This document shows, piece by piece, positions 36,484-45,173 of a stretch of 64,000 bases of DNA. The stretch's first letter is position 1, and the number at the start of each line of letters is the position of its first letter. Below the pieces are notes generated by a model. It worked only from the letters and a program-made list of their open reading frames with translations, did not search any database and was not told where the DNA came from. The stretch is from Bacillota bacterium (GTDB lineage: Bacteria > Bacillota > Clostridia > Christensenellales > SZUA-584): positions 62,001 through 126,000 of the forward strand of contig JAEYPO010000025.1 in NCBI GenBank assembly GCA_023410595.1, given 5' to 3'. The translations under genes and the position numbers were made by a program.

Positions 36484-36523
36484 AGAAAAACACAGGGTAG
36501 CCGCAGTTGATAGCCTCCCTGTG
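36484..36523 (-). terminator. Terminator of the leftward xdh operon
   Basis: Read leftward, CACAGGG and CCCTGTG (36491-36523), with an inner GGC/GCC pair, form a hairpin followed by TTTTT. It closes the leftward operon after the cyclase-fold gene. Confidence 0.75.
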
Positions 36524-36572
36524 CTTATTATAGTAAGAAAATTACCAGCCCGATAATACCATGAAATAGCCA

Positions 36573-37412
36573 TCATGAGATTACGCCAAGGTTTTTTATA
36601 ATTTCGTTATAGCGCAAAGTTGCCAGCGTACTCGGTTTGCCTTTTTTACAGAAGGAAAGCCCGGCGAGTTTTGGAACAACGCGCTCAACAACAATCTGCC
36701 CATCTGCCATTTTTGATTTCAGCGCTTCCAGGGCTTCCAAAAACCGCTTGTCCTCCTTTGCCCGGTCGTAGAACGACAAAACGTAGACGTAAATAAAGAG
36801 GTTGTAGTTATAGAAAGGGTATTCTACCTGCATAAACAATTTACCGATTCCATAGTGGCACGGGCCTATAGGCTTCTTTATAGTCCAATGCTCCAGCAAA
36901 AAATCCACAGCCTTGTCAAGCGCCGGTTCGTTGTTGAGATAATTGCTGAAGCGGAACGCATTCAATGCTATAAGTGTTGGAAAGGGATTTGAAAACTCTG
37001 TTTCCGGACCCCGGCCAAAAAAGAACTTGTTGCAGCGCCATCCTCCGTCTATATGCTGTATGTCAAAAAGATGCTCGAAGGTTTTTTGCAACCTTAAATC
37101 GGAAGCATATCCCATACAGCACAATACATTGGCAGCGTGGATGGTATGGCATGGGTAAACAGACCCTTGCGGGTATACTTTAAATCTTCCGTCCTCTTTC
37201 CAGACGCTGAATATCAGGCGGGCGCATTCTTTAAGTAAAGGCTCTGAGGGTTCCATACCCAATTCCAGCAGGTAAAGCACGCTGTTCAGAGTGGAGAAAG
37301 GAGATCCTTTTATTAAACGTTTGTCGGGAGTGGTCCAGTAGTCGGCGCCATTGTCATACCTGTGTGACAATACCGCTTCAACATCCGATAAATATTGCTT
37401 ATCTACAGCCAA
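36573..37412 (-). CDS. Prenyltransferase/terpene cyclase-fold protein of unknown function (TTG start)
   Basis: This 279-residue soluble protein shows the repeated helical pattern of the prenyltransferase/squalene-cyclase alpha-alpha barrel. Examples are HTIHAANVLCCMGY, QHIDGGWRCNKFFFG and FPTLIALNAFRFSNY. No catalytic DDTAE motif is visible, so terpene chemistry is doubtful. It begins at TTG (37412), with GAGGT 7 bases upstream, 28 bases after the FAD-subunit gene of the three-subunit xanthine dehydrogenase. It is therefore the fourth gene of that operon. Its role is unknown; binding or modifying a partner is one possibility, as is an unrelated passenger gene. Confidence 0.7.
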   Translation of the reverse strand: MAVDKQYLSDVEAVLSHRYDNGADYWTTPDKRLIKGSPFSTLNSVLYLLELGMEPSEPLLKECARLIFSVWKEDGRFKVYPQGSVYPCHTIHAANVLCCMGYASDLRLQKTFEHLFDIQHIDGGWRCNKFFFGRGPETEFSNPFPTLIALNAFRFSNYLNNEPALDKAVDFLLEHWTIKKPIGPCHYGIGKLFMQVEYPFYNYNLFIYVYVLSFYDRAKEDKRFLEALEALKSKMADGQIVVERVVPKLAGLSFCKKGKPSTLATLRYNEIIKNLGVIS

Positions 37413-37440
37413 TGTTTATACCTCGTATCTTACGTCAGCT

Positions 37441-38256
37441 CTACTGCGAGAGAAAATCGCGGAGCAGCGCAAGGCATACCCGCCTGCGGTATTCGGCGGT
37501 AGAGCGCTGGTCGTCTATAGGCGTTATATACGGCTCGTACATATCCGCTATATTATCTTTCATGTCCCGGATTTCGTCGGGCGTTTTGTGGACGAGCGCC
37601 GATTCGATTTCCGGCCTGCGCACTATGGTGGGAGCGACGGAGCCGAAAGCTATTGGCATAGCAGTGACAACGCCGTTTTCAACGCGCATTGCCGCCGCGA
37701 ACGACGCTTTGGATATCGCTACAGCGCGCCGAGCGCCGACTTTTTTGTAGTATGTGCGCGTAAATTCCGCTTTGGGTATAATTATGCTTTCGAGAAGCTC
37801 GTTGGGCTTAAGGTCTATTCTGCGCACGCCCTGTATAAACGACGAGATAGGCAATTCGCGTTTCCCATCGACGGACGCAAGTAAGACTCGCGCATCCAGC
37901 ATATATAGTACGGGAAGCGTGTCTCCGGCGGGCGACGCGTTGCATATGTTGCCTCCCAGCGTGCCCGTGTTGCGTATGGCGGGGGAGGCGACCTCAATAA
38001 TTGCCTCCCGTATGACATCTGGTATCGCGTCTGATTCTAAAAGCTGCGAGTACGTACAGCACGCGCCGATTTTAATATCTTCCTGCGTATTTATTATCTC
38101 GCGCAGCGAGGGTATATAGTTAAGAAACAATAGCGGAGTATCGTCGCGGCGGTTTACCATCCAGTCCGTGCCGCCCGCATAAGGAACGAGCGAAGGATGT
38201 TCGGCTTTCGCGGCGAGCGCTTCCTCCAGCGTTTTGGGATAATACGAGCCTACCAT
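37441..38256 (-). CDS. xdhB: Xanthine dehydrogenase FAD-binding subunit
   Basis: This 271-residue protein is the medium, FAD-binding subunit of a molybdenum hydroxylase. The FAD loops are PYAGGTDWMV near residue 26 and TLGGNICNASPAGD in the middle. The rest matches the CO dehydrogenase flavoprotein C-terminal domain, with ARRAVAISKASFAAA. It overlaps the 2Fe-2S subunit gene by 7 bases. It passes electrons from the iron-sulfur subunit to a soluble acceptor such as NAD+. The subunits are encoded in the order Mo, 2Fe-2S, FAD. Confidence 0.93.
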   Translation of the reverse strand: MVGSYYPKTLEEALAAKAEHPSLVPYAGGTDWMVNRRDDTPLLFLNYIPSLREIINTQEDIKIGACCTYSQLLESDAIPDVIREAIIEVASPAIRNTGTLGGNICNASPAGDTLPVLYMLDARVLLASVDGKRELPISSFIQGVRRIDLKPNELLESIIIPKAEFTRTYYKKVGARRAVAISKASFAAAMRVENGVVTAMPIAFGSVAPTIVRRPEIESALVHKTPDEIRDMKDNIADMYEPYITPIDDQRSTAEYRRRVCLALLRDFLSQ

Positions 38257-38714
38257 AAATCACTCTCCTCGCTTGCCGCGCGTATAGCTTCGACTATCAT
38301 GTTATACCCCGTGCACCGGCAAAGGTTACCCGAGATAGCCTCTCTTATCTGCTGCTCAGTAGGATGAGCATTGCGTGAAAGCAGCGCCTCGGCCGCCATG
38401 ACCATGCCCGGAGTGCAGTATCCGCACTGCACCGCGCCGGCCTCCGCGAACGCTTTTTCGAGTGCCGCATAGCGTTTTGTTTCTCTGAATCCTTCTATAG
38501 TAACGACTTCGGCGCCGCGTATGCTGCCCAATGCTGCAAGGCAGGAGTTGACAAGCCGGCCGTCCAGCAGTACGCTGCACGCGCCGCACTCGCCTTCGCC
38601 GCATCCTTCTTTAGGCCCTGTGAGCCCAAACTCGTTGCGCAGTATATCGAGCAGACGCGCAGACGGGTCGCAGTCCACGAAGACAGGATGGCCGTTAAGC
38701 GTAAATTCTATCAT
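38250..38714 (-). CDS. xdhC: Xanthine dehydrogenase 2Fe-2S subunit
   Basis: This 154-residue protein is the small iron-sulfur subunit. Cluster ligands are in CGEGECGACSVLLDG for the plant-ferredoxin-type centre and in CGYCTPG and CRCTGY for the second centre. Its ATG overlaps the stop of the molybdenum subunit gene as ATGA, and its end overlaps the FAD subunit gene. It relays electrons from molybdenum to FAD. The gene name follows the E. coli three-subunit enzyme, not the XdhC maturation factor encoded near 166. Confidence 0.95.
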   Translation of the reverse strand: MIEFTLNGHPVFVDCDPSARLLDILRNEFGLTGPKEGCGEGECGACSVLLDGRLVNSCLAALGSIRGAEVVTIEGFRETKRYAALEKAFAEAGAVQCGYCTPGMVMAAEALLSRNAHPTEQQIREAISGNLCRCTGYNMIVEAIRAASEESDLW

Positions 38715-40846
38715 TTCATAGCCTCCATGAGCTTCTCGGGCGTCAGGGGAATGCAGTTAGTATGCGCGCCGGTCGCATGCTCCATCGCGGCGGTATACGC
38801 GGCTGCCGCGCCGACAAGCGTCAGCTCGCCCGCGCCCTTAGCGCCGAACGGGCCGTTGCGGTAAGGGTTCTCCATCATTACCGTCTCAAAATGCACGGTA
38901 TCCATAGCCGTAGGTATTATATAATCCGTCAGGCTGCTCTGAAGCACTTTGCCGTTTGCTGACTCCATCTTTTCTATCGAGGCGTAACCCAAGCCCTGCA
39001 GCATGCCGCCCTCTATCTGCCCCTGCATGACGGTTTTGTCTATGGGCGTGCCCACGTCGAATACGCCCCACGCGCCCAGTACTGTTGTGGATGCGAGCAT
39101 CGTATCTACTTCCACCTCTACGACGTTTACGCCCCACGCGAACGTCGGGTAAGCGTCGCCCGAGAATGTCTCAATGTCCCAGGGGATGAGGTCGGGATGA
39201 ACGTAGCGCTCTTCTATGAGCTGCTTTTGGCCGCTCTTCCACTCGGCTTTAAGCCTCATCGCCGCCTTTTCAACGAGCCGCCCAACGACCATTACAGAGC
39301 GTGAAGCGACTGTAGGCCCAGAGTTAGGCACCCTGCTTGTGTCCGGGTTTTTATATATTACTTTATCCAGCGGCAATTGGAGAGCCTGCGCGGCTATCTT
39401 GCTGAACGTCGTCCTTATTCCCTGACCCATTTCGGCGCTGCTCACCAATATCTCTACCGTGTCGTCCTCATGCTTTAAAAGATGTATGACCGATTTGATG
39501 TAATCGCGCTCAACAGACCCGGTAAAACCGCAGCCGTGCAAAAACAGCGATATGCCGACGCCGCGGCGGTAACGTCCGATCTGGTTTTCATACGCTTTAT
39601 ATTTGTGCGTATAGCCGGAAATCTCGTCAGCCTTGGCTATCATCTGCTCCAATATAATGGGGTCGTGAAATCTGCCGCCCGTGGGCGTAGGGTCGCCCAT
39701 GCGAACGAGGTATCTGCGTTTAAATTCCAGTGGGTCGGCATTCAGCTTCTTTGCCAGATGATTCATATGCGTTTCTATAGCGAAAAAGCTCTGCGGAGCG
39801 CCGAAACCGCGAAAAGCGCCGGTAGGTACGGTATTTGTAATAACCGCGCGGCCCTTTACGGACAGGTTGGGTATATTGTATACGCCCGTTGCGCAGATAA
39901 GCGAGCGCTGAAGCACAACGGTTGAAAGCCCGTCATACGCGCCGCCGTCTAGCGTGCTGTCTATTTTTATACCTGTTATCTCTCCGCTGCTGTTTAACGC
40001 CGTTGAAATGGATATTCTTGAAGGGTGCCGTTTTGTAGTAACGGCCATGTCTTCCCGGCGCTTGTGTATGATGCGCACGGGCTTGCCGGTTTTGTATGAA
40101 GCGACCGCCGCCTGGCAGCCAATAAGAGAGGGGTAATCCTCCTTGCCGCCGAAGCCGCCGCCCGTGGTAGTCTGCACGACGCGAACCTTTTCGGCAGGGA
40201 ATCCGAACGCGTGCATGACTGCGGCGTGCACATAATAAGGGCACTGCATCGAGCCGTAAACAGTTACCGTTTCTCCGTCGTACACGCCTATAACGCCGTT
40301 CGGCTCTATATAAGCCTGTTCCTGATAGCCGGATTCGTATGTCTCCGTAAATACCTCGGACGCCTCTGTAAAAGCCTTGCCAACGTCTCCGCGGCAAAAG
40401 CCGTATTCGTTTATTATATCTTTGGACTGTTCAATGGTAAGTACGGCGTCGAGCTCTGTATAATCTGCGCTTATCTGCTCTATATAAGAATATACCTTCT
40501 CTTCATCCGGCCCGACGATCATAAGTATGGGCTGGCCGATATACGTAACGGTTTGCTCCGCGAATATAGGCTGCTCGCAGGTGACGACCTTAAGCTCGTT
40601 TGCGCCGGGCACGTCCCTGTAGTCTATTACCGTATAACCCTCGTCCATTTGAGGAAGCGTTATTTTGTTTATGCGGGCGTGAGGCTTTGCCGAACGGAAA
40701 AACGCGGCGCAGAGAGCGTTTTCTATACGCATGTCCGCAATGTATACCGCGCGGCCGCTCATCTTTTCACAATGATCCACCTTTATTACGGGCTTGCATA
40801 TGCTTTGTCCGCCTGTATATTCACAGAACCTGCTTGCGCTTTGCAT
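38711..40846 (-). CDS. xdhA: Xanthine dehydrogenase molybdenum-binding subunit
   Basis: This 711-residue protein is the large molybdenum-cofactor subunit of a xanthine dehydrogenase-type hydroxylase. Patterns are TTTGGGFGGKEDYP, AFRGFGAPQSFFA, the cofactor contact AEMGQGIRT and the catalytic glutamate in FGAKGAGELTLVG. AAAGGAAG precedes the ATG. Together with the two following genes it forms a complete heterotrimer, unlike the fused enzyme at 23734. It is transcribed away from guanine deaminase, which suggests xanthine as substrate. Related proteins oxidise other purines and N-heterocycles. Confidence 0.92.
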   Translation of the reverse strand: MQSASRFCEYTGGQSICKPVIKVDHCEKMSGRAVYIADMRIENALCAAFFRSAKPHARINKITLPQMDEGYTVIDYRDVPGANELKVVTCEQPIFAEQTVTYIGQPILMIVGPDEEKVYSYIEQISADYTELDAVLTIEQSKDIINEYGFCRGDVGKAFTEASEVFTETYESGYQEQAYIEPNGVIGVYDGETVTVYGSMQCPYYVHAAVMHAFGFPAEKVRVVQTTTGGGFGGKEDYPSLIGCQAAVASYKTGKPVRIIHKRREDMAVTTKRHPSRISISTALNSSGEITGIKIDSTLDGGAYDGLSTVVLQRSLICATGVYNIPNLSVKGRAVITNTVPTGAFRGFGAPQSFFAIETHMNHLAKKLNADPLEFKRRYLVRMGDPTPTGGRFHDPIILEQMIAKADEISGYTHKYKAYENQIGRYRRGVGISLFLHGCGFTGSVERDYIKSVIHLLKHEDDTVEILVSSAEMGQGIRTTFSKIAAQALQLPLDKVIYKNPDTSRVPNSGPTVASRSVMVVGRLVEKAAMRLKAEWKSGQKQLIEERYVHPDLIPWDIETFSGDAYPTFAWGVNVVEVEVDTMLASTTVLGAWGVFDVGTPIDKTVMQGQIEGGMLQGLGYASIEKMESANGKVLQSSLTDYIIPTAMDTVHFETVMMENPYRNGPFGAKGAGELTLVGAAAAYTAAMEHATGAHTNCIPLTPEKLMEAMK

Positions 40847-40951
40847 AGCTCACTTCCTTTTGAAGATGCGGGGTGCGCATCCGGCGATTAGAATAATGTC
40901 TGCCGGGTTAAACCGACCTTTTGAATGGCATTGTCACATAAGTTTGCGGTT

Positions 40952-40980
40952 ATCGTATAAACGTATATTTTTTAGTCTAA
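40952..40980 (-). promoter_or_regulatory. Promoter of the leftward xdh operon
   Basis: Read leftward, TTAGAC is followed after 17 bases by TACGAT. It lies about 105 bases before the xdhA start. Confidence 0.55.
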
Positions 40981-41069
40981 TATAGGATATGTTATTTATT
41001 TGAGGGTATCACGGCTTACAAAAAAAATCAAGGTTAAAGACTTTTTTTTAGGGGGCGTGGTATTATCAC

Positions 41070-41098
41070 TTGTTTATCTTTGGCATTAATAGTATTAT
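41070..41098 (+). promoter_or_regulatory. Promoter of guanine deaminase
   Basis: TTGTTT (41070-41075) and TATTAT (41093-41098) are 17 bases apart, 38 bases before the start codon. It is back to back with the xdh promoter in a 289-base AT-rich gap. I found no purine riboswitch consensus there. Confidence 0.65.
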
Positions 41099-41135
41099 TA
41101 TATATCTGCAGTAATATTCGAAAAGAGATCGAAGC

Positions 41136-42386
41136 ATGACCGGAGATTTCGTTTTAAAAGGCAATATTGTACATGCGATAAACTTAGGTGAGCTTTCCGT
41201 TGCGGAGAACGGTTATCTGGTTGTACGGGACGGCAAAGTCAAAGAGATACTGCGCGAATACGGCGGAACCGTAACGGATTACGGCAACAGCCTTATCGTG
41301 CCCGGCCTTTGCGATATGCACGTGCACGCGCCTCAGTTCGCAATGGCCGGTTTCGGACTGGACATGGAACTCCTGCAATGGCTCAAGACCTACGCGTTTC
41401 CTGAGGAAAGCAAATATAACGACTTAAGCTACGCAGAGTACGTCTACAGGGCGTTTGCAAAAGCGCTTGTCGAGGCGGGGACTACCCGCGCCTGCGTTTA
41501 CGGCACGATACATACGGATACCGTATTGATGCTTATGGATATACTGGAGAACGCGGGCATTTCGGCATACGTCGGCAAGGTGAATATGGACAGGAACGCG
41601 CCCGCGCCGCTTTGCGAGGATACAAGTCAGTCAATAGATGAAACAAAACGCTGGCTTCGGGCATGCAAAGGCAGGTCTGATCACGTAAAGCCCATACTTA
41701 CGCCGCGTTTTCTTCCCGCGTGCTCGGGGGCTTTGCTCAAATCCCTGGGGGATATAGCGACAGAGCGCGGTCTGCCGGTACAGTCGCATCTGTCGGAAAA
41801 CTTAAGCGAAGTCGAATGGGTAAAGCAGCTTGAGCCTGACGCGGCGTCTTACGGGCATGCATATGAGAAGTATGGGCTTTTCGGCAAAGATGTATTGACG
41901 ATAATGGCCCATTGCGTGTACAGCACGGAGGAGGAAAAAACGCTGATGGCAAGAAACGGCGTATGGATGGCGCACTGCCCTGATTCCAATTCCAATCTCG
42001 CGAGCGGCATGGCCAATTTAAGAGGCATGCTGGACGCGGGTGTGCCTGTGACGCTGGGCTCGGACGTTGCGGGAGGCAGCACGCTTTCCATGTTGGACGT
42101 AGCAGCAAAGGCTATAAGAGTCTCAAAGCTGCGTCAATCAACAAGGGGAGGGAAGAGCCTTACCGTGCCTGAAGCGTTTTACCTCGCTACGTCGGCGGGC
42201 GCTGTGTTCTTCGGCGAAAAGCCGGGCTTCCAGGCGGGGTGTCCGCTGCACGCCGTGGTCATAGACGACGCGCATATGATAAACACGCCGCTGCTCAGCG
42301 TTGCCGAGCGGCTGGAGAGGGCTGTATATCTGTCACGGAATATAAAAATAGAAGCGGTATACGCGGAAGGCAGAAAGATACTATAG
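41136..42386 (+). CDS. guaD: Guanine deaminase
   Basis: This 416-residue amidohydrolase matches guanine deaminase, which turns guanine to xanthine and ammonia. The zinc site and substrate patterns are PGLCDMHVHAPQFAMAG, PRFLPACS, QSHLSEN, AHCVYS, HCPDSNSN and GSDVAGG. Length is near the family norm. It is divergent from the xdhACB operon, so its product feeds the xanthine dehydrogenases. It sits alone and is closed by a two-way terminator. Confidence 0.93.
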   Translation: MTGDFVLKGNIVHAINLGELSVAENGYLVVRDGKVKEILREYGGTVTDYGNSLIVPGLCDMHVHAPQFAMAGFGLDMELLQWLKTYAFPEESKYNDLSYAEYVYRAFAKALVEAGTTRACVYGTIHTDTVLMLMDILENAGISAYVGKVNMDRNAPAPLCEDTSQSIDETKRWLRACKGRSDHVKPILTPRFLPACSGALLKSLGDIATERGLPVQSHLSENLSEVEWVKQLEPDAASYGHAYEKYGLFGKDVLTIMAHCVYSTEEEKTLMARNGVWMAHCPDSNSNLASGMANLRGMLDAGVPVTLGSDVAGGSTLSMLDVAAKAIRVSKLRQSTRGGKSLTVPEAFYLATSAGAVFFGEKPGFQAGCPLHAVVIDDAHMINTPLLSVAERLERAVYLSRNIKIEAVYAEGRKIL

Positions 42387-42423
42387 TTTCATACCTATAC
42401 TGATTTTCGGCGTGAAGGCTTTT

Positions 42424-42460
42424 AAAAAACTGCGGTGTGATCATACACATCGCCTTTTTA
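42424..42460. terminator. Two-way terminator between guanine deaminase and LacI genes
   Basis: GCGGTGTG (42432-42439) pairs with CACATCGC (42446-42453) with one G-U pair. A run of T follows rightward and a run of A precedes, so it can stop both converging transcripts. Confidence 0.8.
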
Positions 42461-42504
42461 TAATAGTTTGACGGCAGGCTGGTTTATACAACAGCGGCTC
42501 GCCC

Positions 42505-43503
42505 TTATAGCGTCGTTTCGCGCAGTATGACGGAAGGCTTTAATGTGACTCTTGAACTGCGGCGCGGCTTTTTGTTGATGATATCCATAAGAAGCTGAAC
42601 GCCCGAAGCGCCTATTTCTTCCGCGGGCTGCTTTACGGTGCTCAGCCGAGGGCGAAGCATGGACGCGAACGGGTGGTCGTCGTAGCCGATGACCGCAAGC
42701 TGCTTCGGCACGGATATGCCGTAAGCCTGCGCCGCGTTGAGCACGCCGAAAGCGGTGTTGTCATCCGCGGCGAATACCGCGTCGGGAAGACTGCCGCTCG
42801 TTACCCAATTCTGCACAGCTCCGAATCCGCAGGCGACCGTAAAATCGCCTTTGATTATCAGGTTGTCGCCGGGCTCAATACCGCTGTCACGCACCGCCTT
42901 AATATAGCCGCGCATTCTCTCTTGGCTGCTCTCAAACTGTTCCGCGCCGGAAATGTGAGCGACGTTTCGCGCGCCTGCTTTTATAAGGCTCATCGTGGCT
43001 TCATACCCGCCGGTGAAGTTGTCCACCGAAACGGTGGGCGCCTGAAGGTTGACCTCGTGCTGGTCAAGCAGTACGACGGGTATGTTGCGTTTTTTAAGCT
43101 CGAAAAAATAATCCGGATTATATACCGGCGTGAGCACTATGACGCCGTCCACGCGGCCTTCCATCACGAGGGAGGCATATACGCTTTCGGAGAAATCGGC
43201 GTCGCTCGCGGCAGAGACGACTACCATAAACATTTCGCAGTCTTTCAAAGCCTTCTCCACCGAAGACATGACCTGAATGATAAAAGCGTCGGTTAAATGC
43301 GGAACGACGAGGGCTATCATGCCTGTCTTTCCGCTGGAAAGAGACCTCGCTGCCGCGTTAGGCCTGTAGTCAAGCTCCTTTATTGCTTCTTCAACCTTTA
43401 TTCTGTTGCTTTGCCTTACGCTCGGGTTGTTGTTAAGAACCCTTGATACCGTTACGACCGAAAGTCCGGTCTTTTTCGCGATATCATAAATATTTACTGC
43501 CAT
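42505..43503 (-). CDS. LacI family transcriptional regulator
   Basis: This 332-residue repressor has the LacI helix-turn-helix at its N-terminus (IYDIAKKTGLSVVTVSRVLNN, then the hinge YRPNAAARSL) and a sugar-binding-protein-like effector domain. GGGGAG precedes the ATG. It is encoded 133 bases downstream of the GPH symporter gene on the same strand. It is the likely controller of that gene and the divergent deacetylase operon, where two AACCGGT(T/G) sites are seen. The effector is presumably the sugar handled by this locus. Confidence 0.93.
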   Translation of the reverse strand: MAVNIYDIAKKTGLSVVTVSRVLNNNPSVRQSNRIKVEEAIKELDYRPNAAARSLSSGKTGMIALVVPHLTDAFIIQVMSSVEKALKDCEMFMVVVSAASDADFSESVYASLVMEGRVDGVIVLTPVYNPDYFFELKKRNIPVVLLDQHEVNLQAPTVSVDNFTGGYEATMSLIKAGARNVAHISGAEQFESSQERMRGYIKAVRDSGIEPGDNLIIKGDFTVACGFGAVQNWVTSGSLPDAVFAADDNTAFGVLNAAQAYGISVPKQLAVIGYDDHPFASMLRPRLSTVKQPAEEIGASGVQLLMDIINKKPRRSSRVTLKPSVILRETTL

Positions 43504-43539
43504 GAAACGCTCCCCGCCGACGAGCCGGTATTAGTTTAT

Positions 43540-43573
43540 CCGCCCCAAAAAGCCGTGAAATTTCCCGGGGCGG
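43540..43573 (-). repeat. CGTGAG-type hairpin repeat upstream of lacI-type gene
   Basis: CCGCCCC and GGGGCGG form a perfect 7-bp outer stem. The inside reads AAAAAGCCGTGAAA on the plus strand, keeping the loop core CCGTGA with a poorly paired inner stem. It precedes the regulator gene in the leader. Confidence 0.75.
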
Positions 43574-43636
43574 CTGTTTCCCCATTATACCCTACTATTG
43601 CGCGTTGTTCAAACACCGGCTCGCCGTAGAGCTGGT

Positions 43637-44968
43637 TTATACTTCCAGTCTTCTTGCTTCAAGTTCCTTCAATATCTGCGCGTAGCGCTTTTCGGACAGG
43701 TCATAGAACAGCATGATAACGGCCATGAGCACAAGCCCAATTGCCGGAGCCCATGAAAGCATCATGTTCATGGCGTCCAGCGCGGAAGCGTTCTGCACGG
43801 CGTTCGCGACATACCCCGACCACTCCAGCCAGTAACCGGGTATTGCCCCTCCCAAAGCGCCGGAAAGCAGCGTCGCGAACGTACCCATAGAGAATATAAT
43901 GCTTTCGGAGCGCTTGCCTGTCTTCCATTCCCCGTATTCGACAGTATCGGCCTGCATGGAGAGCGTCATTACCATCATTACGCCTATGCCTACCATGGAG
44001 AGCGCGTTGAACGCGAACACGAGCCAGCCCTGTACAAAATATATTGCTGCGCTGAACACGGCGCCGAATATGCCGCCTGCAATAACGGTTTTTTTCTTGC
44101 CGAATTTTCTGGAGATAGGCGGCGTAAGCATCATTGCCGCAACCATCGGGATGAGCCCCACGCCCACAAAGATGGAAACGAGGTCTTTGTTGCCGACGAT
44201 ATAATCGAAATAATAGACCCCAATGGTCTGCTTGATGGCAATAGCGATGCCGGAGGTAAGCGTTACGAGCAGCACCAGTATAAGGGGCTTGTTTTTTACC
44301 ACCAGATTGAGGGAATCCCTGAATTTCTCGTTCCGCTTGGGAACCGCCTTTATGCGCTCTTTCGTCTTGACGGCTGCAATTACCGCGCCTCCGGCGCATA
44401 TCGCGCCGAATATCAGGGCGGTGAAGAAGAATCCGTTTGAATCGTTGCCGCCGCCCAGCAGCGACACAAGCGGTATTGTTACCACATAGGCGATAAGGGA
44501 TCCTATTGTGGCCGTTATCTTAGGCCAGGATACGATACGTGTCCTCTCGCCAGGGTCGTCCGTCATAGAAGGCGCCATCGCCCAGTACGGTATGTCCATA
44601 AAGCTGTAAACAGAGCTCCATAGCAGATACGTGACGAAAGCGTATACGATTTTGCCTGTCGAATCAAGACCCGGGTTGATGAAGCAAAGAACGGTGGCCA
44701 CGCCTATGAGCACGCCGCCGACGAGTATGAACGGACGGTATTTGCCCGATTTCAAACGCGCGCGGTCTATGATAAAGCCAGTAAGCGGATCGTTTACGGC
44801 GTCCCATATACGCGCGGTAAGGAAAAGCGTTGCGACAACGGCGGGCCCTATACCTACGGAGTCTGTTAAAAAGTTCATTAAGTACGTCATCATCAGCCCG
44901 TACGCGAAATTCTGCCCGAACGCTCCCATGCTGTATGCAAATTTCTCAGAGCCAGAGACCTTTTCCAT
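43637..44968 (-). CDS. GPH-type sugar:cation symporter
   Basis: This 443-residue membrane protein of the glycoside-pentoside-hexuronide branch of the major facilitator superfamily has about 12 helices. The family signature near the start is ARIWDAVNDPLTGFIIDR, with GKYRPFILVGG following. AGGAGGGG precedes the ATG. It would import a glycoside or sugar with Na+ or H+, so sugar enters without phosphate. It is divergent from a deacetylase / GH4 / kinase operon and shares the LacI-controlled region with it, so its cargo is probably the substrate of those enzymes. Confidence 0.92.
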   Translation of the reverse strand: MEKVSGSEKFAYSMGAFGQNFAYGLMMTYLMNFLTDSVGIGPAVVATLFLTARIWDAVNDPLTGFIIDRARLKSGKYRPFILVGGVLIGVATVLCFINPGLDSTGKIVYAFVTYLLWSSVYSFMDIPYWAMAPSMTDDPGERTRIVSWPKITATIGSLIAYVVTIPLVSLLGGGNDSNGFFFTALIFGAICAGGAVIAAVKTKERIKAVPKRNEKFRDSLNLVVKNKPLILVLLVTLTSGIAIAIKQTIGVYYFDYIVGNKDLVSIFVGVGLIPMVAAMMLTPPISRKFGKKKTVIAGGIFGAVFSAAIYFVQGWLVFAFNALSMVGIGVMMVMTLSMQADTVEYGEWKTGKRSESIIFSMGTFATLLSGALGGAIPGYWLEWSGYVANAVQNASALDAMNMMLSWAPAIGLVLMAVIMLFYDLSEKRYAQILKELEARRLEV

Positions 44969-45017
44969 ATTGCCCCTCCTATAAAAAAATCATTGCAGCC
45001 AGACGAGGTAAAAGTAT

Positions 45018-45025
45018 AACCGGTG
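45018..45025. promoter_or_regulatory. LacI-type operator site 1
   Basis: AACCGGTG, with the CCGG centre typical of LacI-family sites, lies just downstream of the predicted start of the symporter transcript. Its centre is 84 bases from that of site 2. Confidence 0.55.
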
Positions 45026-45051
45026 TAAAGTGAATACTAAAATGTGTATAT

Positions 45052-45080
45052 ATTATACGAATAAATAAAGCATAAGTCAA
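45052..45080 (-). promoter_or_regulatory. Promoter of the symporter gene
   Basis: Read leftward, TTGACT is followed after exactly 17 bases by TATAAT, close to consensus. It lies about 85 bases before the symporter start. Confidence 0.85.
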
Positions 45081-45101
45081 CATATATATAATCGTAAATT
45101 A

Positions 45102-45109
45102 AACCGGTT
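45102..45109. promoter_or_regulatory. LacI-type operator site 2
   Basis: AACCGGTT is a perfect palindrome inside a wider AT-rich near-palindrome (AATTA before, TAAATT after). It sits directly upstream of the rightward -35 box. Confidence 0.65.
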
Positions 45110-45112
45110 AAA

Positions 45113-45141
45113 TTGACACTTTGTATATTATATGATAGTAT
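45113..45141 (+). promoter_or_regulatory. Promoter of the deacetylase / GH4 / kinase operon
   Basis: TTGACA (45113-45118) and TAGTAT (45136-45141) are 17 bases apart. The operator ends 3 bases before the -35 box. Confidence 0.7.
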
Positions 45142-45173
45142 TACGGCATAAAATGCTAACGGAGGACGCTTTT

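Noticed and set aside
40847..41135. Possible purine or molybdenum-cofactor riboswitch between xdhA and guaD.
   Set aside because: I looked for the conserved purine riboswitch core and saw none; I could not recognise a molybdenum-cofactor element by eye.
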